Translations under genes and position numbers: made by a program
DNA from: Mycobacterium sp. OTB74
Lineage (GTDB): Bacteria > Actinomycetota > Actinomycetes > Mycobacteriales > Mycobacteriaceae
Direction: 5' to 3'
Length of the DNA: 64,000 bases
Assembly (NCBI RefSeq): GCF_029892685.1
Contig: NZ_JARXVD010000001.1
Span: forward strand, 576,962-640,961
Shown: in pieces, positions 18,533 to 27,570 of the stretch
Numbering within the stretch: the first letter of the stretch is position 1
How the letters are laid out: every line of letters starts with the position of its first letter
Notes under the pieces: generated by a model
Told to the model about the DNA's origin: nothing
What the model saw: the letters and a program-made list of their open reading frames with translations, nothing else
Databases searched by the model: none

Positions 18533-20260
18533 GTGGGATTCCTCAGTCCTGATTTGCCTCAGGTCGACATCGCCGAATGGCGCCGAGGCGACCGTGCCGA
18601 ACGACTACGACCGATGGCGCGGCACATCGCCGAGCGGGGCATGGGGTATCCGGATGTTTTCTACGTCCTTTACGCCATCAAGATTGCATTGTTCGTCTTG
18701 GCGGCCATCGGGTTCGCGCTGGCGACCCGGGGTGTCGACGGTTGGGCCAACATCGGCACCTGGTGGCGCGAGCCGATCGTGTTCCAGAAGGCCGTGGTGT
18801 GGTCACTGCTGTACGAGGTGCTGGGGCTGGGATGTGGTTTCGGTCCGCTGACCGGAAAGGTCATGCCTCCGTTGGGCTCTCCGCTGTACTGGATGCGGAC
18901 CGGGACCATCCGTTTGCCACCGTGGCCGCGGCGGGTTCCGTTCACCGCTGGTAATCGTCGCTCGATTGTCGACGTGTTGTTGTACGCCGCACTGATTGTC
19001 GCGGCGCTGTGGATCCTATTCTCGGATGGAACAGGCCCCATACCCGCGCTGGATACGACAGTCGGGGTGCTTGCCGTCTGGAAACCGTTGCTGGTGGTCG
19101 CGATTCTGGTGCTGATCGGATTGCGCGACAAGACAATATTTCTCGCCGCGCGTGGCGAGGTATACGGCACTCTCACGCTGACGTTCGTGTTCGTCGGCCC
19201 GACGATGATTGTGGCGGCCAAGTTGGTGATGCTGGCGATTTGGCTCGGCGCCGCGGTGTCCAAGCTCAATCGGCACTTCCCATACGTCGTGGCGACAATG
19301 ATGGCCAACAATCCATTGTTGCGGTCGAAGTGGTTGCGGCGCAAAATGTTCCGTCGATTCCCTGACGACCTTCAACCCAGCTGGATACCTGGTCTGCTGG
19401 CTCACGGTGGCACCGTCATCGAGTTCGGGGTGCCGCTGGTGCTGTTCTTCTCCCGCGGTGGCGTGGTCAGCTATGCCGCTGCAGGGTTGATGGTGTTGTT
19501 CCACTTGGTGATCCTGACCTCAATTCCGCTGGGGGTGCCGCTGGAGTGGAACGTCTACATGATCTTCGCTATCGCAACGCTTTTCGTAGACAAGGCGCGA
19601 TTCGGCCTGCAGGACTTACAATTTCCTCAGGCGTGGGGCGTCATCGCATTGATGGCGGTCGTGGGGACCACGATCGTGATCGGCAATCTGTATCCGCGTC
19701 GGGTGTCGTTTCTGCCCGGGATGCGCTACTACGCGGGCAATTGGGATGTGTCGGTGTGGTGCTTGACCGAATCGGCGTGTCGGAAGATCGAGGCACAGCG
19801 AATCGGGCTGGGCATGTTGCCGCACAAGCAGATCGAGAAGTTCTACGGTGCCGACGACGCGGAAGTACCCAAGGAGTTGGCACTGGCATTCCGGGTGATG
19901 TTCGCCAATGGCCGCGCTCTTCTGACACTGTTGAACCGCGTCGTTCCACCCGGAATCGAATACGCGATTCTTGAAGGCGAGCAGTTCTGCGCGTACGCGG
20001 TGGGGTGGAATTTTGGTGACGGTCATCTGCACAACGAGCAGCTCATTGCCGCCCTGCAGGCCCGCTGCCACTTTGATCCGGGTGAAGTGCGCGTGATTGT
20101 GGTTGATGGACAACCGATTCAGCGGCAATCACAGGACTACCGGTTGGTCGATGCCGCTACCGGAGAGTTCGAGCGGGGGCGTTTCAGGGTGGCGGATACG
20201 TGCGCGCGCCAGCCCTGGCAAGACGATGTGCTGGTGCAGGTGTTGGAGCATGAGCGCTAG
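18533..20260 (+). CDS. DUF3556 family membrane protein
   Basis: The 575-residue protein begins MGFLSPDLPQVDIAEWRRGDRAERLRPM in register with the mycobacterial DUF3556 family and has a multi-helix membrane core (about residues 50-410) with conserved loops such as LGCGFGPLTGK and RTGTIRLPPWPRRVPFTAGN. A soluble C-terminal part follows. Function is unknown; the core recalls HTTM-like membrane proteins. GTG 18533 is preferred over TTG 18500 because a GAGG ribosome-binding site sits about 7 nt upstream and the family N-terminus starts here. Convergent with the PH-like gene. Confidence 0.85.
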   Translation: MGFLSPDLPQVDIAEWRRGDRAERLRPMARHIAERGMGYPDVFYVLYAIKIALFVLAAIGFALATRGVDGWANIGTWWREPIVFQKAVVWSLLYEVLGLGCGFGPLTGKVMPPLGSPLYWMRTGTIRLPPWPRRVPFTAGNRRSIVDVLLYAALIVAALWILFSDGTGPIPALDTTVGVLAVWKPLLVVAILVLIGLRDKTIFLAARGEVYGTLTLTFVFVGPTMIVAAKLVMLAIWLGAAVSKLNRHFPYVVATMMANNPLLRSKWLRRKMFRRFPDDLQPSWIPGLLAHGGTVIEFGVPLVLFFSRGGVVSYAAAGLMVLFHLVILTSIPLGVPLEWNVYMIFAIATLFVDKARFGLQDLQFPQAWGVIALMAVVGTTIVIGNLYPRRVSFLPGMRYYAGNWDVSVWCLTESACRKIEAQRIGLGMLPHKQIEKFYGADDAEVPKELALAFRVMFANGRALLTLLNRVVPPGIEYAILEGEQFCAYAVGWNFGDGHLHNEQLIAALQARCHFDPGEVRVIVVDGQPIQRQSQDYRLVDAATGEFERGRFRVADTCARQPWQDDVLVQVLEHER

Positions 20261-20306
20261 GCGCATGGCGCCCTGAATTCCGGCCGCGCCCCTCGGCAAC
20301 CCGTGA

Positions 20307-20329
20307 GCCGGCGGAGCCGGAACGCCGGC
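20307..20329. terminator. GC-rich hairpin between convergent genes
   Basis: Arms 20307-20313 and 20323-20329 (gccggcg/cgccggc) form a 7-bp stem with a 9-nt loop in the 73-bp gap between the convergent DUF3556 and PH-like genes. There is no T-tract, so its role as a terminator is a position-based guess. Confidence 0.4.
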
Positions 20330-20333
20330 GAGG

Positions 20334-20678
20334 CTAATCGTGCGTGGATCGGGCAGCCGCCCCTCTATCGCGCAGCACCTCGACAAACCGCTGTGGGTCT
20401 ACCGGCGTCACGCAGGGCTTCACCGAACCGGCGGTGTGAATCACCACGACGACCGATTTCTGCGGACGTCTGCAATCCAGCGGGAACCAGTGGCTCAGGC
20501 TCGCGGTGCCCCAAATCCGGCCTCGGCCGGTCAACAGCCCGAGCCGCCGGACCTCGACACCTCGGATTGCCTTGTACGGCAGTCTTTTTGCGGTGGCGAG
20601 CGGAAAGTAGTAGTGGCGGATGGTCAGTCCGTCCTCGTCGAGCATCATCAGGCCGTCGTCGTAGAGCGCATTGCCCAT
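20334..20678 (-). CDS. Small PH-like domain protein
   Basis: The 114-residue soluble protein starts MGNALYDDGLMMLDEDGLTIRHYYFP and has alternating beta-strand pattern plus a closing helix (PVDPQRFVEVLRDRGAAA), the outline of small bacterial PH-like proteins, including a W at the domain core (GRIWGTASLSHWFPLD). No catalytic motif is present. ATG 20678 was chosen because sequence upstream is not protein-like and overlaps the repeat element. It lies downstream of the MFS gene on the same strand with an 82-bp gap. Function unknown. Confidence 0.7.
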   Translation of the reverse strand: MGNALYDDGLMMLDEDGLTIRHYYFPLATAKRLPYKAIRGVEVRRLGLLTGRGRIWGTASLSHWFPLDCRRPQKSVVVVIHTAGSVKPCVTPVDPQRFVEVLRDRGAAARSTHD

Positions 20679-20735
20679 GGCAATCAGTTTGCCACTTTGT
20701 GGCTGGCAATGTGAGTCGGGAACTCGACGACTAAT

Positions 20736-20797
20736 GCCGAGATCGACGAAACGGCCGCCGCTACTCGACTTTTGCGGCCCGTTCGTCCGTTCGGGAG
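20736..20797 (-). repeat. 62-bp dispersed 3'-end element, copy C (end of MFS gene)
   Basis: Read on the minus strand this is colinear and ungapped with copies A and B. It overlaps the last codons of the MFS gene, whose TAG stop (20761-20763) falls inside it. GGCCGC can pair with GCGGCC within the element, where copy B has GGCCGG and CCGGCC, so the stem is kept by a paired change. Confidence 0.7.
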
Positions 20798-21978
20798 CGA
20801 AGGGGGTCAGCGGCCACTGGGACCAACGGGGCCGCCACGATCGGGAACAGTGCGCACATGGCAAAGGCGAAGGGGAATCCGAAGACACCGATCAGGGCAC
20901 CGAACACCGGCGGCACGATGCCGGTCGTCAACAACTGGGACGTGTTCTGGGTACCCAGGGCCCGGCCGCTCCAGAACGGGCCTGCGATTTCGGCAATTGC
21001 GGTGAACGACAAGCCGTTATCGGTCACTGTGACCACCGAGGCCACCACCATGACAAACACCGCGACAGGCCAGTGCAGGTAATCGGTCAGGGCCAGCAAT
21101 CCCATGGTGAACGCCGCCGCCCAGGCAATCGTCCGCACCGGACGCAGCCGCGAGCCCGCCATGTCCGACCACCGTCCCGCCGCAATTCGCCCTGCGGCAC
21201 CGCACAATTGGGCCACCAGCACCATGGTTCCGGCTGCACCAGCGGACCAACCGTGCGACGTCATCAACCACGTCAGCGCGAACGTCCACACCAGACATTG
21301 CGGCACGACCAGCAGCACCGACACCGCATGAATGCGCCACAGCACCGACGATCCGCGGTACGGGTTGGCCAAATGTGAAGCAGGAGCTTCGGATCGGGGT
21401 GGCCGAGGCGGATCCAGCACACCGAGAGCAGTCACCACCGCGGCAACCAAACACGCCAGAGCCGGGAACAACAGGGCAGTGGACACTCCGGAGGACTCAG
21501 CCAATCTTGGAATCACCAAGGCGCCCAAGCCAACCCCCAGGGGCTGTGCGGTCTGCCGGATACCCATCACCAGCCCGCGCTGTTCCGGCGGGAACCAGCC
21601 CACGACCAATCGCCCACTCGCCGAGTTGGAACTCGCGGCCGCCATGCCACCCAGCAACAGGAACGCGCCGACCACCACCAACGAATGCGCCCACGCAGCG
21701 GCGAAGGCCGCCAACGCCGTCAACAGCGAGCCGACGGCCAGCACGAATCGCTCGCCCACCCGGTCCACGACGTAACCCCACGCGATCAAAGTCAGCACCA
21801 TGCCGAAGCTCGGCATGGCCGAGACCAGTCCGGCCTGCGACAGATCCAGGCCGCGTTCGCGATGCAGGGTGGGGATAAGGAACGCCGCACCGTTGATGAA
21901 CACATTGGCGCACATGGTCGACCCGAGTGCGATAACCAGCATCAACCAGCGTCGGGCGGCGGAGATGGTGGTTGTCAT
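20761..21978 (-). CDS. MFS transporter (Rv2994-like)
   Basis: The 405-residue protein has about 12 hydrophobic helices and the major-facilitator loop motif GYVVDRVGERFVLAVG between helices 2 and 3, with a related GRWSDMAGSRLRP in the second half. Rv2994 occupies the same place between leuB and the FAH gene in M. tuberculosis. Export of a small molecule is likely; the substrate is unknown. ATG 21978 begins the amphipathic lead-in to helix 1; further upstream the frame lacks membrane character and crosses an AT-rich operator-like region. Its last codons lie in repeat copy C. Confidence 0.85.
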   Translation of the reverse strand: MTTTISAARRWLMLVIALGSTMCANVFINGAAFLIPTLHRERGLDLSQAGLVSAMPSFGMVLTLIAWGYVVDRVGERFVLAVGSLLTALAAFAAAWAHSLVVVGAFLLLGGMAAASSNSASGRLVVGWFPPEQRGLVMGIRQTAQPLGVGLGALVIPRLAESSGVSTALLFPALACLVAAVVTALGVLDPPRPPRSEAPASHLANPYRGSSVLWRIHAVSVLLVVPQCLVWTFALTWLMTSHGWSAGAAGTMVLVAQLCGAAGRIAAGRWSDMAGSRLRPVRTIAWAAAFTMGLLALTDYLHWPVAVFVMVVASVVTVTDNGLSFTAIAEIAGPFWSGRALGTQNTSQLLTTGIVPPVFGALIGVFGFPFAFAMCALFPIVAAPLVPVAADPLRSRTDERAAKVE

Positions 21979-21996
21979 GACTCGATGGTGGCACCG

Positions 21997-22038
21997 GAAT
22001 CTCAAAATATCGAACTGATATCTCAAAATATGAGATTC
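21997..22038. promoter_or_regulatory. AT-rich operator-like repeats upstream of the MFS gene
   Basis: The 12-mer atctcaaaatat occurs at 21999-22010 and again at 22020-22031, 21 bp apart (two helical turns). The second copy continues into a palindrome, atctca-N5-tgagat (22020-22036). An outer inverted repeat pairs gaatctca (21997-22004) with tgagattc (22031-22038). It lies 19-60 bp upstream of the MFS start, where a repressor would block its promoter. No regulator gene is adjacent. Confidence 0.6.
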
Positions 22039-22090
22039 AGTACCTATCGCGTCAGGTGCGGAGCGTGGTCGCGAAAAGATGTGACGCGAA

Positions 22091-22573
22091 CTAGCCGGCG
22101 ACGTTGGTCCGCAGGTCGAAGATGAAATGCTGGCCGTCATCGAGGGTTCCGTCAGGGCGTTGTCTGCGGTACAGCAGATCGACTTTCGAGAACCGCAGAC
22201 TCACAGTCTCGGTGTATGGCGCAACTGCTTCGCCGTTCTGGGTGACGGCGGCGATAGTTACCTCACCGAGCTTGATTGTCAGATAGTCCTGCTGGTTGTC
22301 GCCCGCTCTGCGATGGCTGATGGTCGCCTCGTTGAGGTGCCGCCCGGTAGCGCATGCCAGCATTAGCACGGGTGTGGCTCTGTCGACCGTATGAACGATC
22401 ACCAGTTCCTGAAACGCTGCCTTGCCCACGCCGGCACCACCCCCGCCTGCCGGCCCGGACGCAGCGTGCGCGACGCCCCACGAGAACGACACCACGTCGA
22501 TCTCGTCCACATGCCCGGCGTGGACCGATTCACCTTTGATGTCACCGATTTTCGCGAAGATCTGTGTGGACAT
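22091..22573 (-). CDS. Hcp1-family (type VI tube-like) protein, orphan
   Basis: The 160-residue protein resembles Hcp/DUF796 proteins: N-terminal MSTQIFAKIGDIKGES, the middle FQELVIVHTVDRATPVLMLACATGRH and the ending SLRFSKVDLLYRRQRPDG. In proteobacteria Hcp hexamers form the type VI secretion tube. No other type VI genes are present here, and mycobacteria are not known to have that system, so the role is unknown. A Gly/Ala-rich insert (SGPAGGGGAGVGKAAF) sits in the extended loop. ATG 22573 fits the family start. Divergent from the FAD oxidoreductase across a palindromic operator candidate. Confidence 0.8.
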   Translation of the reverse strand: MSTQIFAKIGDIKGESVHAGHVDEIDVVSFSWGVAHAASGPAGGGGAGVGKAAFQELVIVHTVDRATPVLMLACATGRHLNEATISHRRAGDNQQDYLTIKLGEVTIAAVTQNGEAVAPYTETVSLRFSKVDLLYRRQRPDGTLDDGQHFIFDLRTNVAG

Positions 22574-22636
22574 GGGCCTACTTTCTGGGAGGACGGCGAT
22601 TCTCATCGCCATTTCAATCAGATCGACACCGGGACA

Positions 22637-22660
22637 AATAGAGTAGTGACCTACTCTATT
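22637..22660. promoter_or_regulatory. Perfect 10-bp palindrome in a divergent promoter region
   Basis: aatagagtag (22637-22646) and ctactctatt (22651-22660) are exact inverted repeats around tgac. The site lies between the divergent Hcp-like gene (start 22573) and FAD oxidoreductase gene (start 22725). This size and symmetry suit a TetR or MarR dimer. A possible -10 box for the plus-strand gene, TATAAG, lies near 22697. Confidence 0.65.
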
Positions 22661-22724
22661 CAGCTGATTCACAGACATCGCACACTTCCAGCGTCCTATA
22701 AGTCCAGCCCAGCAGGGGTGTGCC

Positions 22725-24122
22725 ATGGCGAAGCTCGGCGATCACGCGTTGGTCCTCGGCGGGAGTATCGGCGGTCTATTGGCGGCCAGAGTGCTCTCCG
22801 ACTTCTACGGCTCGGTCACGGTCGTTGAACGCGACCAGCTGTCGGACGATTCCGCCAATCGCCGAGGTGTCCCACAGGGCCGGCATCCCCACGCCCTGCT
22901 GGCTCGCGGTGCGCAGACCATCAAGGCACTGTTTCCTGGGCTTCTCGATGACCTGGTCGCCGATGGCGTTCCGATGGGCGACGACGGCGACCTGTCGCGG
23001 TTCTACCTCGGTTACAGCGGACACGTGATGGTGCACTCGGGTACGGCGACTGGCGATCTCAATGAGATTGCGGTGTACCAGCCGAGCCGGCCGTTGCTGG
23101 AGTGTCACATCCGGCGACGGCTGCGGGCTCTGGAGAACGTGACGATCATCGACGGTCATGACGTCACCGACCTGACCGCGACGCCGGATCGGAGTCGTGT
23201 CACGGGTGCGTGGATTGTCGGACATGGCGGCGGCGTTGAGCGGGAATTGACGGCGGACCTCGTAGTGGATGCCATGGGCCGAGCGGCACATACCCCGGCA
23301 ACCCTGGAGAAACTCGGCTACGGACGGCCGACCGAGGATCGAATCGTCATGCAGACCACGTATGTGAGCCAAGCACTGCGGATTCCAGCGGGCACGGTCA
23401 AGTCGATGATGACCCTGATCACTCCGGCCCCCGGCCGGCCGACCGGGCTGGCTCTGTTCCGTTGCGAAAATGACGAATGGATTTTCACCGCGTACGGAAT
23501 GGCAGGTCATGAACCGCCTCGCGACCTGCCCGGCATGCTGGCGTTCGTCCAGAAGTTCGCACCACCGGACGTGCTACCAGCCGTTCAGGCCGGTGAGCCG
23601 ATAGGGCCAGTGATGCAACACCGGATGCCGTGCAGCCAGTGGCGAAGGTACGACAAGATGCGCCGATTCCCGGCGGGACTACTTGTCTGCGGCGACGCAA
23701 TGTGCAGCTTCAACCCGATCTACGGGCAGGGCATGTCCGTGGCTGCGATGGATGCGATGGCGCTGCAGCACGCGTTGCGCAGCGGCACCACAAATCTGTC
23801 TCGACGTTACTTCCGGGCTGCCGCCAAAGCGATCGGTGTGGCGTGGGGCATGGGCGCGGGGTCTGACCTGGTGTTCCCGGAGGTCGAAGGACGCCGGACG
23901 CCGGCGATGCAACTCACGAACCGATTTATGCACCAGGTGTTGACGGCGGCCGAAACTGATCCCGCGGTGTTTACCCAGTTCGCCAGGGTCACCGGCCTCC
24001 TGGACGCGCCTACCAGGTTATTTCACCCGGCGTTCCTCTACCGGGTTGCTGCCACGAATCGCCATCGCCGCCAACATGATTCGAGGTTGAAGCAAGCTGC
24101 TTTGACACCTTCGGTCGGATAA
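22725..24122 (+). CDS. FAD-dependent oxidoreductase (2-polyprenylphenol hydroxylase-like)
   Basis: The 465-residue protein has the dinucleotide-binding motif ALVLGGSIGGLLAARVLSDF, the acidic end VVERD, the substrate/FAD-face motif PQGRHPHALLARG, DLVVDAMGR and the second FAD motif CGDAMCSFNPIYGQGMSVAAM. The PQGxHxHxLL signature marks a family often tied to natural-product tailoring. No partner reductase or biosynthetic cluster is nearby, so the substrate is unknown. The downstream alpha/beta hydrolase begins 20 bp later and is probably cotranscribed. The operator at 22637-22660 probably controls both. Confidence 0.85.
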   Translation: MAKLGDHALVLGGSIGGLLAARVLSDFYGSVTVVERDQLSDDSANRRGVPQGRHPHALLARGAQTIKALFPGLLDDLVADGVPMGDDGDLSRFYLGYSGHVMVHSGTATGDLNEIAVYQPSRPLLECHIRRRLRALENVTIIDGHDVTDLTATPDRSRVTGAWIVGHGGGVERELTADLVVDAMGRAAHTPATLEKLGYGRPTEDRIVMQTTYVSQALRIPAGTVKSMMTLITPAPGRPTGLALFRCENDEWIFTAYGMAGHEPPRDLPGMLAFVQKFAPPDVLPAVQAGEPIGPVMQHRMPCSQWRRYDKMRRFPAGLLVCGDAMCSFNPIYGQGMSVAAMDAMALQHALRSGTTNLSRRYFRAAAKAIGVAWGMGAGSDLVFPEVEGRRTPAMQLTNRFMHQVLTAAETDPAVFTQFARVTGLLDAPTRLFHPAFLYRVAATNRHRRQHDSRLKQAALTPSVG

Positions 24123-24142
24123 CCCGTGACAGGACATCGACC

Positions 24143-24889
24143 ATGACAGTTGTTCTGGTGCATGGCAATCCGGAGAGTGCGGCAATCTGGGGGCCACTTA
24201 TCGGCGAGCTCGGACGCGACGATGTCATAACGCTGTCGCCACCGGGATTCGGTGCGCCACTACCCGACGATTTCCCGGCGACTTTCCATGCCTACCGAGA
24301 CTGGCTTGAAGCGCAATTGGAAGCGCTCGGCGAGCCGGTCGATCTGGTCGGGCACGACTGGGGCGGCGGCCATGTGTTGAACCTGGTGATGCATCGCCCG
24401 GAGCTCGTCCGCAGCTGGGTCAGCGACATCGTCGGCGTACTCGACCAGGATTACGTCTGGCACGACCTCGCGCAGGTGTGGCAGACACCCGGCGAGGGTG
24501 AGCAGATGGTGGAGGACTTCCTGGGCGGCACACCCGAAGAGCGCGCCGCCTTGTATGCCACGGCCGGAATGCCGACGGATGTTGGACTGTTGATCGCCGA
24601 GGCTCAGGGACCGGATATGGGCCGCGCCATCTTGGCTCTGTACCGCTCGGCGCGTCAGCCCGCGATGGCCGAAGCCGGCCAGGCACTGGAGAACGCCCGG
24701 GCAAGGCCGGGCCTGTCTATCCTTGCCACTGACGATCCATATGTAGGTTCCGAAGAGATTCGGCGCCGCGCTGCCGAGCGTGCCGGTGCCCGCACCGAAG
24801 TGCTCGACGGGCTCGGGCATTGGTGGATGGTTCAAGACCCGGCTCGCGGTGCTGAGGTCCTGACCCGATTCTGGGGCAGCCTGCACTAG
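24143..24889 (+). CDS. Alpha/beta hydrolase, epoxide hydrolase/dehalogenase type
   Basis: The 248-residue protein has the oxyanion motif HGNP (residues 7-10) and a nucleophile elbow GHDWGGG with Asp at residue 72 rather than Ser, the hallmark of epoxide hydrolases and haloalkane dehalogenases. The late histidine is in LGHWWMVQDP near residue 227. A small cap region lies between. Pairing with the preceding flavin oxidoreductase suggests oxidation followed by hydrolysis of an organic substrate, which is inference. ATG 24143 begins the first beta strand. Confidence 0.85.
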   Translation: MTVVLVHGNPESAAIWGPLIGELGRDDVITLSPPGFGAPLPDDFPATFHAYRDWLEAQLEALGEPVDLVGHDWGGGHVLNLVMHRPELVRSWVSDIVGVLDQDYVWHDLAQVWQTPGEGEQMVEDFLGGTPEERAALYATAGMPTDVGLLIAEAQGPDMGRAILALYRSARQPAMAEAGQALENARARPGLSILATDDPYVGSEEIRRRAAERAGARTEVLDGLGHWWMVQDPARGAEVLTRFWGSLH

Positions 24890-24938
24890 GTCCAGAGCTG
24901 ACGCGAGCCCGTACTAGGGCCGCCACTAGGCTTTATCT

Positions 24939-25721
24939 ATGCGTCTAGGTCGAATTGCCAGTCCAGACGGTGTCGCTTTCGTGGTGATCGAGGGCGACCC
25001 GAACTCCGATGCGGTCTGCAAAGAGATCGCCGAGCAGTACTTGTCCCGCAACCCCACCTTCACCGGCCGGTCCTGGCCGCTGGCCGGCGTCCGGCTACTG
25101 GCACCGGTCCTGGCCAGCAAGGTCATCTGCATGGGTAAGAACTACGCGGCGCATGCACGCGAGATGGGCAGCGAACCGCCGGAGGACCCGGTGATCTTCC
25201 TCAAGCCGAACACGGCAATCATCGGGCCGAACGTGCCGATCCAGCTCCCGGCCAATGCCAACCCGGTGCACCACGAGGGCGAACTGGCGGTCGTCATCGA
25301 GCGTCCGGGCAAGGACATCCCCGCCGCCAAGGCCAAGGACTACATCCTCGGCTACACCATCGCCAACGATGTGTCGGCGCGCGATCAGCAGAAGAAGGAC
25401 GGCCAGTGGATGCGGGCCAAGGGGCACGACACCTTCTGCCCGGTCGGCCCCTGGATCGAGACTGCTGTCGATCCTTCGGATTTGGATATCCGCACCGAGG
25501 TCAATGGGCAGAAGCGGCAGGACAGCAACACCGCGCTGCTGCTGCATGACGTCGGCGCAATCATCGAGTGGGCCTCGGCCGTCATGACGCTGCTGCCGGG
25601 CGACCTCATTCTCACCGGAACCCCCGAGGGGGTCGGCCCGATCGAAGACGGCGACACTGTCGCCATCACCGTTGAGGGCATCGGCACTCTCTCCAATCCT
25701 GTTGTACGCAAAGGGAAATAA
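24939..25721 (+). CDS. Fumarylacetoacetate hydrolase family protein (Rv2993c-like)
   Basis: The 260-residue protein shows the FAH-fold metal site ([10 protein letters not shown] and later Asp in NDVSARDQQ) and the substrate loop [16 protein letters not shown], with the C-terminal [17 protein letters not shown]. Family members are hydrolases, isomerases or decarboxylases of 2-oxo acids; M. tuberculosis Rv2993c is annotated as an HpcE-type isomerase without proof. ATG 24939 lies 6 nt after TAGGCT (24927-24932), suggesting a leaderless transcript. gltX begins one base after its stop, so the two are cotranscribed, as in M. tuberculosis. Confidence 0.9.
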   Translation: MRLGRIASPDGVAFVVIEGDPNSDAVCKEIAEQYLSRNPTFTGRSWPLAGVRLLAPVLASKVICMGKNYAAHAREMGSEPPEDPVIFLKPNTAIIGPNVPIQLPANANPVHHEGELAVVIERPGKDIPAAKAKDYILGYTIANDVSARDQQKKDGQWMRAKGHDTFCPVGPWIETAVDPSDLDIRTEVNGQKRQDSNTALLLHDVGAIIEWASAVMTLLPGDLILTGTPEGVGPIEDGDTVAITVEGIGTLSNPVVRKGK

Positions 25722-25722
25722 C

Positions 25723-27180
25723 GTGACTACACCTGTCCGGGTTCGCTTCTGCCCGTCGCCGACCGGCACCCCGCACGTCGGCCTGGTCCGCACCGCGCTG
25801 TTCAACTGGGCCTACGCCCGCCACACCGGCGGCGACTTCGTCTTCCGCATCGAGGACACCGACGCGGCCCGCGACAGCGAAGAGAGCTACAACGCCATTC
25901 TGGACGCGCTGCGCTGGCTCGGCCTGAATTGGGATGAGGGCCCTGAGGTCGGCGGTCCTTACGAGCCGTACCGGCAGTCGCAGCGTAGTGACCTGTACCG
26001 CGACGTCATCGCCAAACTGCTTGCTGCGGGCGAGGTTTACCCGGCCTACTCCACTCCTGAAGAGGTTGAGGCGCGGCACATCGCGGCGGGCCGCAATCCC
26101 AAACTCGGCTACGACAACTACGACCGCGACCTCACCGACGAGCAGCAGGCGGCATTCGAGGCCGGGGGCCGAAAGCCGGTGCTGCGCGTGCGGATGCCTG
26201 ACGAAGACATCAGCTGGACCGACCTGGTACGGGGCGAGACCACCTTCGCCGCCGGGGTGGTCCCGGACTTCGCGATCACCCGCGCCAGCGGAGATCCGTT
26301 GTACACCTTGGTCAATCCGGTCGATGATGCGTTGATGAAGATCACGCATGTGCTGCGCGGCGAGGACCTGCTGCCCTCGACGCCTCGGCAGATTGCGTTG
26401 TACCAGGCCCTGATTCGCATCGGCGTGGCAGATGCGGTGCCCCAATTCGCCCATCTGCCCAGTGTTCTGGGCGACGGCAACAAGAAGCTGTCCAAGCGCG
26501 ATCCACAGTCCAACCTGTTCCTGCACCGCGACCGCGGCTTCATCCCAGAGGGTCTACTGAACTACCTGGCACTGCTGGGCTGGGGTATCGCCGAAGACAA
26601 CGACATCTTCAGCCTCGACGAGATGGTGGCTACCTTCGATGTAGCCAACGTCAACTCGAATCCGGCGCGCTTTGACCAGAAGAAGGCCGATGCCATCAAC
26701 GCCGAGCACATCCGACGGCTGGCCTCTGAGGATTTCGCCGCCCGGCTGCGGGCGTACCTGGATCAGCATGGCCACGACACCACATTGGACGACAAGGGGT
26801 TCGCGGAGGCGGCCGCGCTGATCCAGACCCGCATTGTGGTGCTCGGCGACGCCTGGGACTTGCTGAAGTTCTTCAACGACGACGCCTACGTCATCGACGA
26901 GAAGTCCGCGGCCAAGGAACTCAAGGAGGACGCGGCGCCGGTGCTGGACGCCGCGCTGAGCGCCCTGGAAGCAGTCGGGGAGTGGAACACCGCCAACATC
27001 GAAGCTGCGCTCAAGGCGTCGCTGCTGGACGGTTTGGAGCTCAAGCCCCGCAAGGCCTTCGGACCCATCCGTGTCGCGGTCACCGGCGCGGCCATCAGTC
27101 CGCCACTGTTCGAGTCGATGGAACTGCTCGGCGCACAGCGCAGTCTGGACCGGCTGCGCGCTGCGCGGGCGGTGCTGTGA
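25723..27180 (+). CDS. gltX: Glutamyl-tRNA synthetase
   Basis: The 485-residue class I synthetase charges tRNA(Glu), and, in organisms with GatCAB, also tRNA(Gln). The HIGH-type motif is [19 protein letters not shown] near the N-terminus; the KMSKS-type motif is KKLSKRD around residue 250. The length and all-helical C-terminal anticodon domain are typical of bacterial non-discriminating enzymes. GTG 25723 is two bases after the FAH stop. The nearby tRNA-Gln and tRNA-Glu genes and gatB in this window are its functional partners. No glnS is seen here. Confidence 0.97.
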   Translation: MTTPVRVRFCPSPTGTPHVGLVRTALFNWAYARHTGGDFVFRIEDTDAARDSEESYNAILDALRWLGLNWDEGPEVGGPYEPYRQSQRSDLYRDVIAKLLAAGEVYPAYSTPEEVEARHIAAGRNPKLGYDNYDRDLTDEQQAAFEAGGRKPVLRVRMPDEDISWTDLVRGETTFAAGVVPDFAITRASGDPLYTLVNPVDDALMKITHVLRGEDLLPSTPRQIALYQALIRIGVADAVPQFAHLPSVLGDGNKKLSKRDPQSNLFLHRDRGFIPEGLLNYLALLGWGIAEDNDIFSLDEMVATFDVANVNSNPARFDQKKADAINAEHIRRLASEDFAARLRAYLDQHGHDTTLDDKGFAEAAALIQTRIVVLGDAWDLLKFFNDDAYVIDEKSAAKELKEDAAPVLDAALSALEAVGEWNTANIEAALKASLLDGLELKPRKAFGPIRVAVTGAAISPPLFESMELLGAQRSLDRLRAARAVL

Positions 27181-27269
27181 CGGGGCGGTTGGTAAAAGCA
27201 CCCCGAAATGTTTGGTAGTCTTCTCGTCGGCCCGAAAAGCGAAGCGCGGTTCTTCCCCGCCGAGCGGAT

Positions 27270-27294
27270 CAGGTCAAAGAATGCCCCTGACCTG
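27270..27294 (+). other. Small inverted repeat ahead of tRNA-Gln
   Basis: caggtca (27270-27276) and tgacctg (27288-27294) can form a 7-bp stem with an 11-nt loop in the gap between gltX and tRNA-Gln. It could end the gltX transcript or mark tRNA processing; there is no T-tract. The rest of the 131-bp gap shows no gene. Confidence 0.4.
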
Positions 27295-27311
27295 CGGTGA
27301 TCGGCATTCAA

Positions 27312-27383
27312 TGGGGTATGGTGTAATTGGCAACACTAGGGATTCTGATTCCCTCATTCTAGGTTCGAGTCCTGGTACCCCAG
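27312..27383 (+). tRNA. tRNA-Gln (anticodon CTG)
   Basis: The 72-nt sequence folds as a cloverleaf: acceptor TGGGGTA pairs with TACCCCA, discriminator G at 27383; the anticodon loop TTCTGAT has CTG, reading CAG. The T arm contains GGTTCGAGTCC. CCA is not encoded. A tRNA-Gln next to tRNA-Glu downstream of gltX is also the order in M. tuberculosis. Confidence 0.95.
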
Positions 27384-27444
27384 CTGCCGGAGCGATTAGG
27401 TCGGCAAAGCTCACCTGAGCTATGCTGACGCTCCGGAAGTTCTA

Positions 27445-27517
27445 GCCCCCGTCGTCTAGCGGCCTAGGACGCCGCCCTCTCACGGCGGTAGCGTGGGTTC
27501 GAATCCCATCGGGGGTA
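27445..27517 (+). tRNA. tRNA-Glu (anticodon CTC)
   Basis: The 73-nt cloverleaf has acceptor GCCCCCG pairing with CGGGGGT and discriminator A (27517). The anticodon arm CCGCC-CTCTCAC-GGCGG presents CTC, reading GAG. The T arm contains GGTTCGAATCC. CCA is not encoded. It lies 61 bp after tRNA-Gln and 53 bp before a secreted-protein gene. Confidence 0.95.
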
Positions 27518-27570
27518 CAGAAATTGGTAACGGGGTCCCAGTACGGGGTCCCGTTATTTATTCTTTTCAG

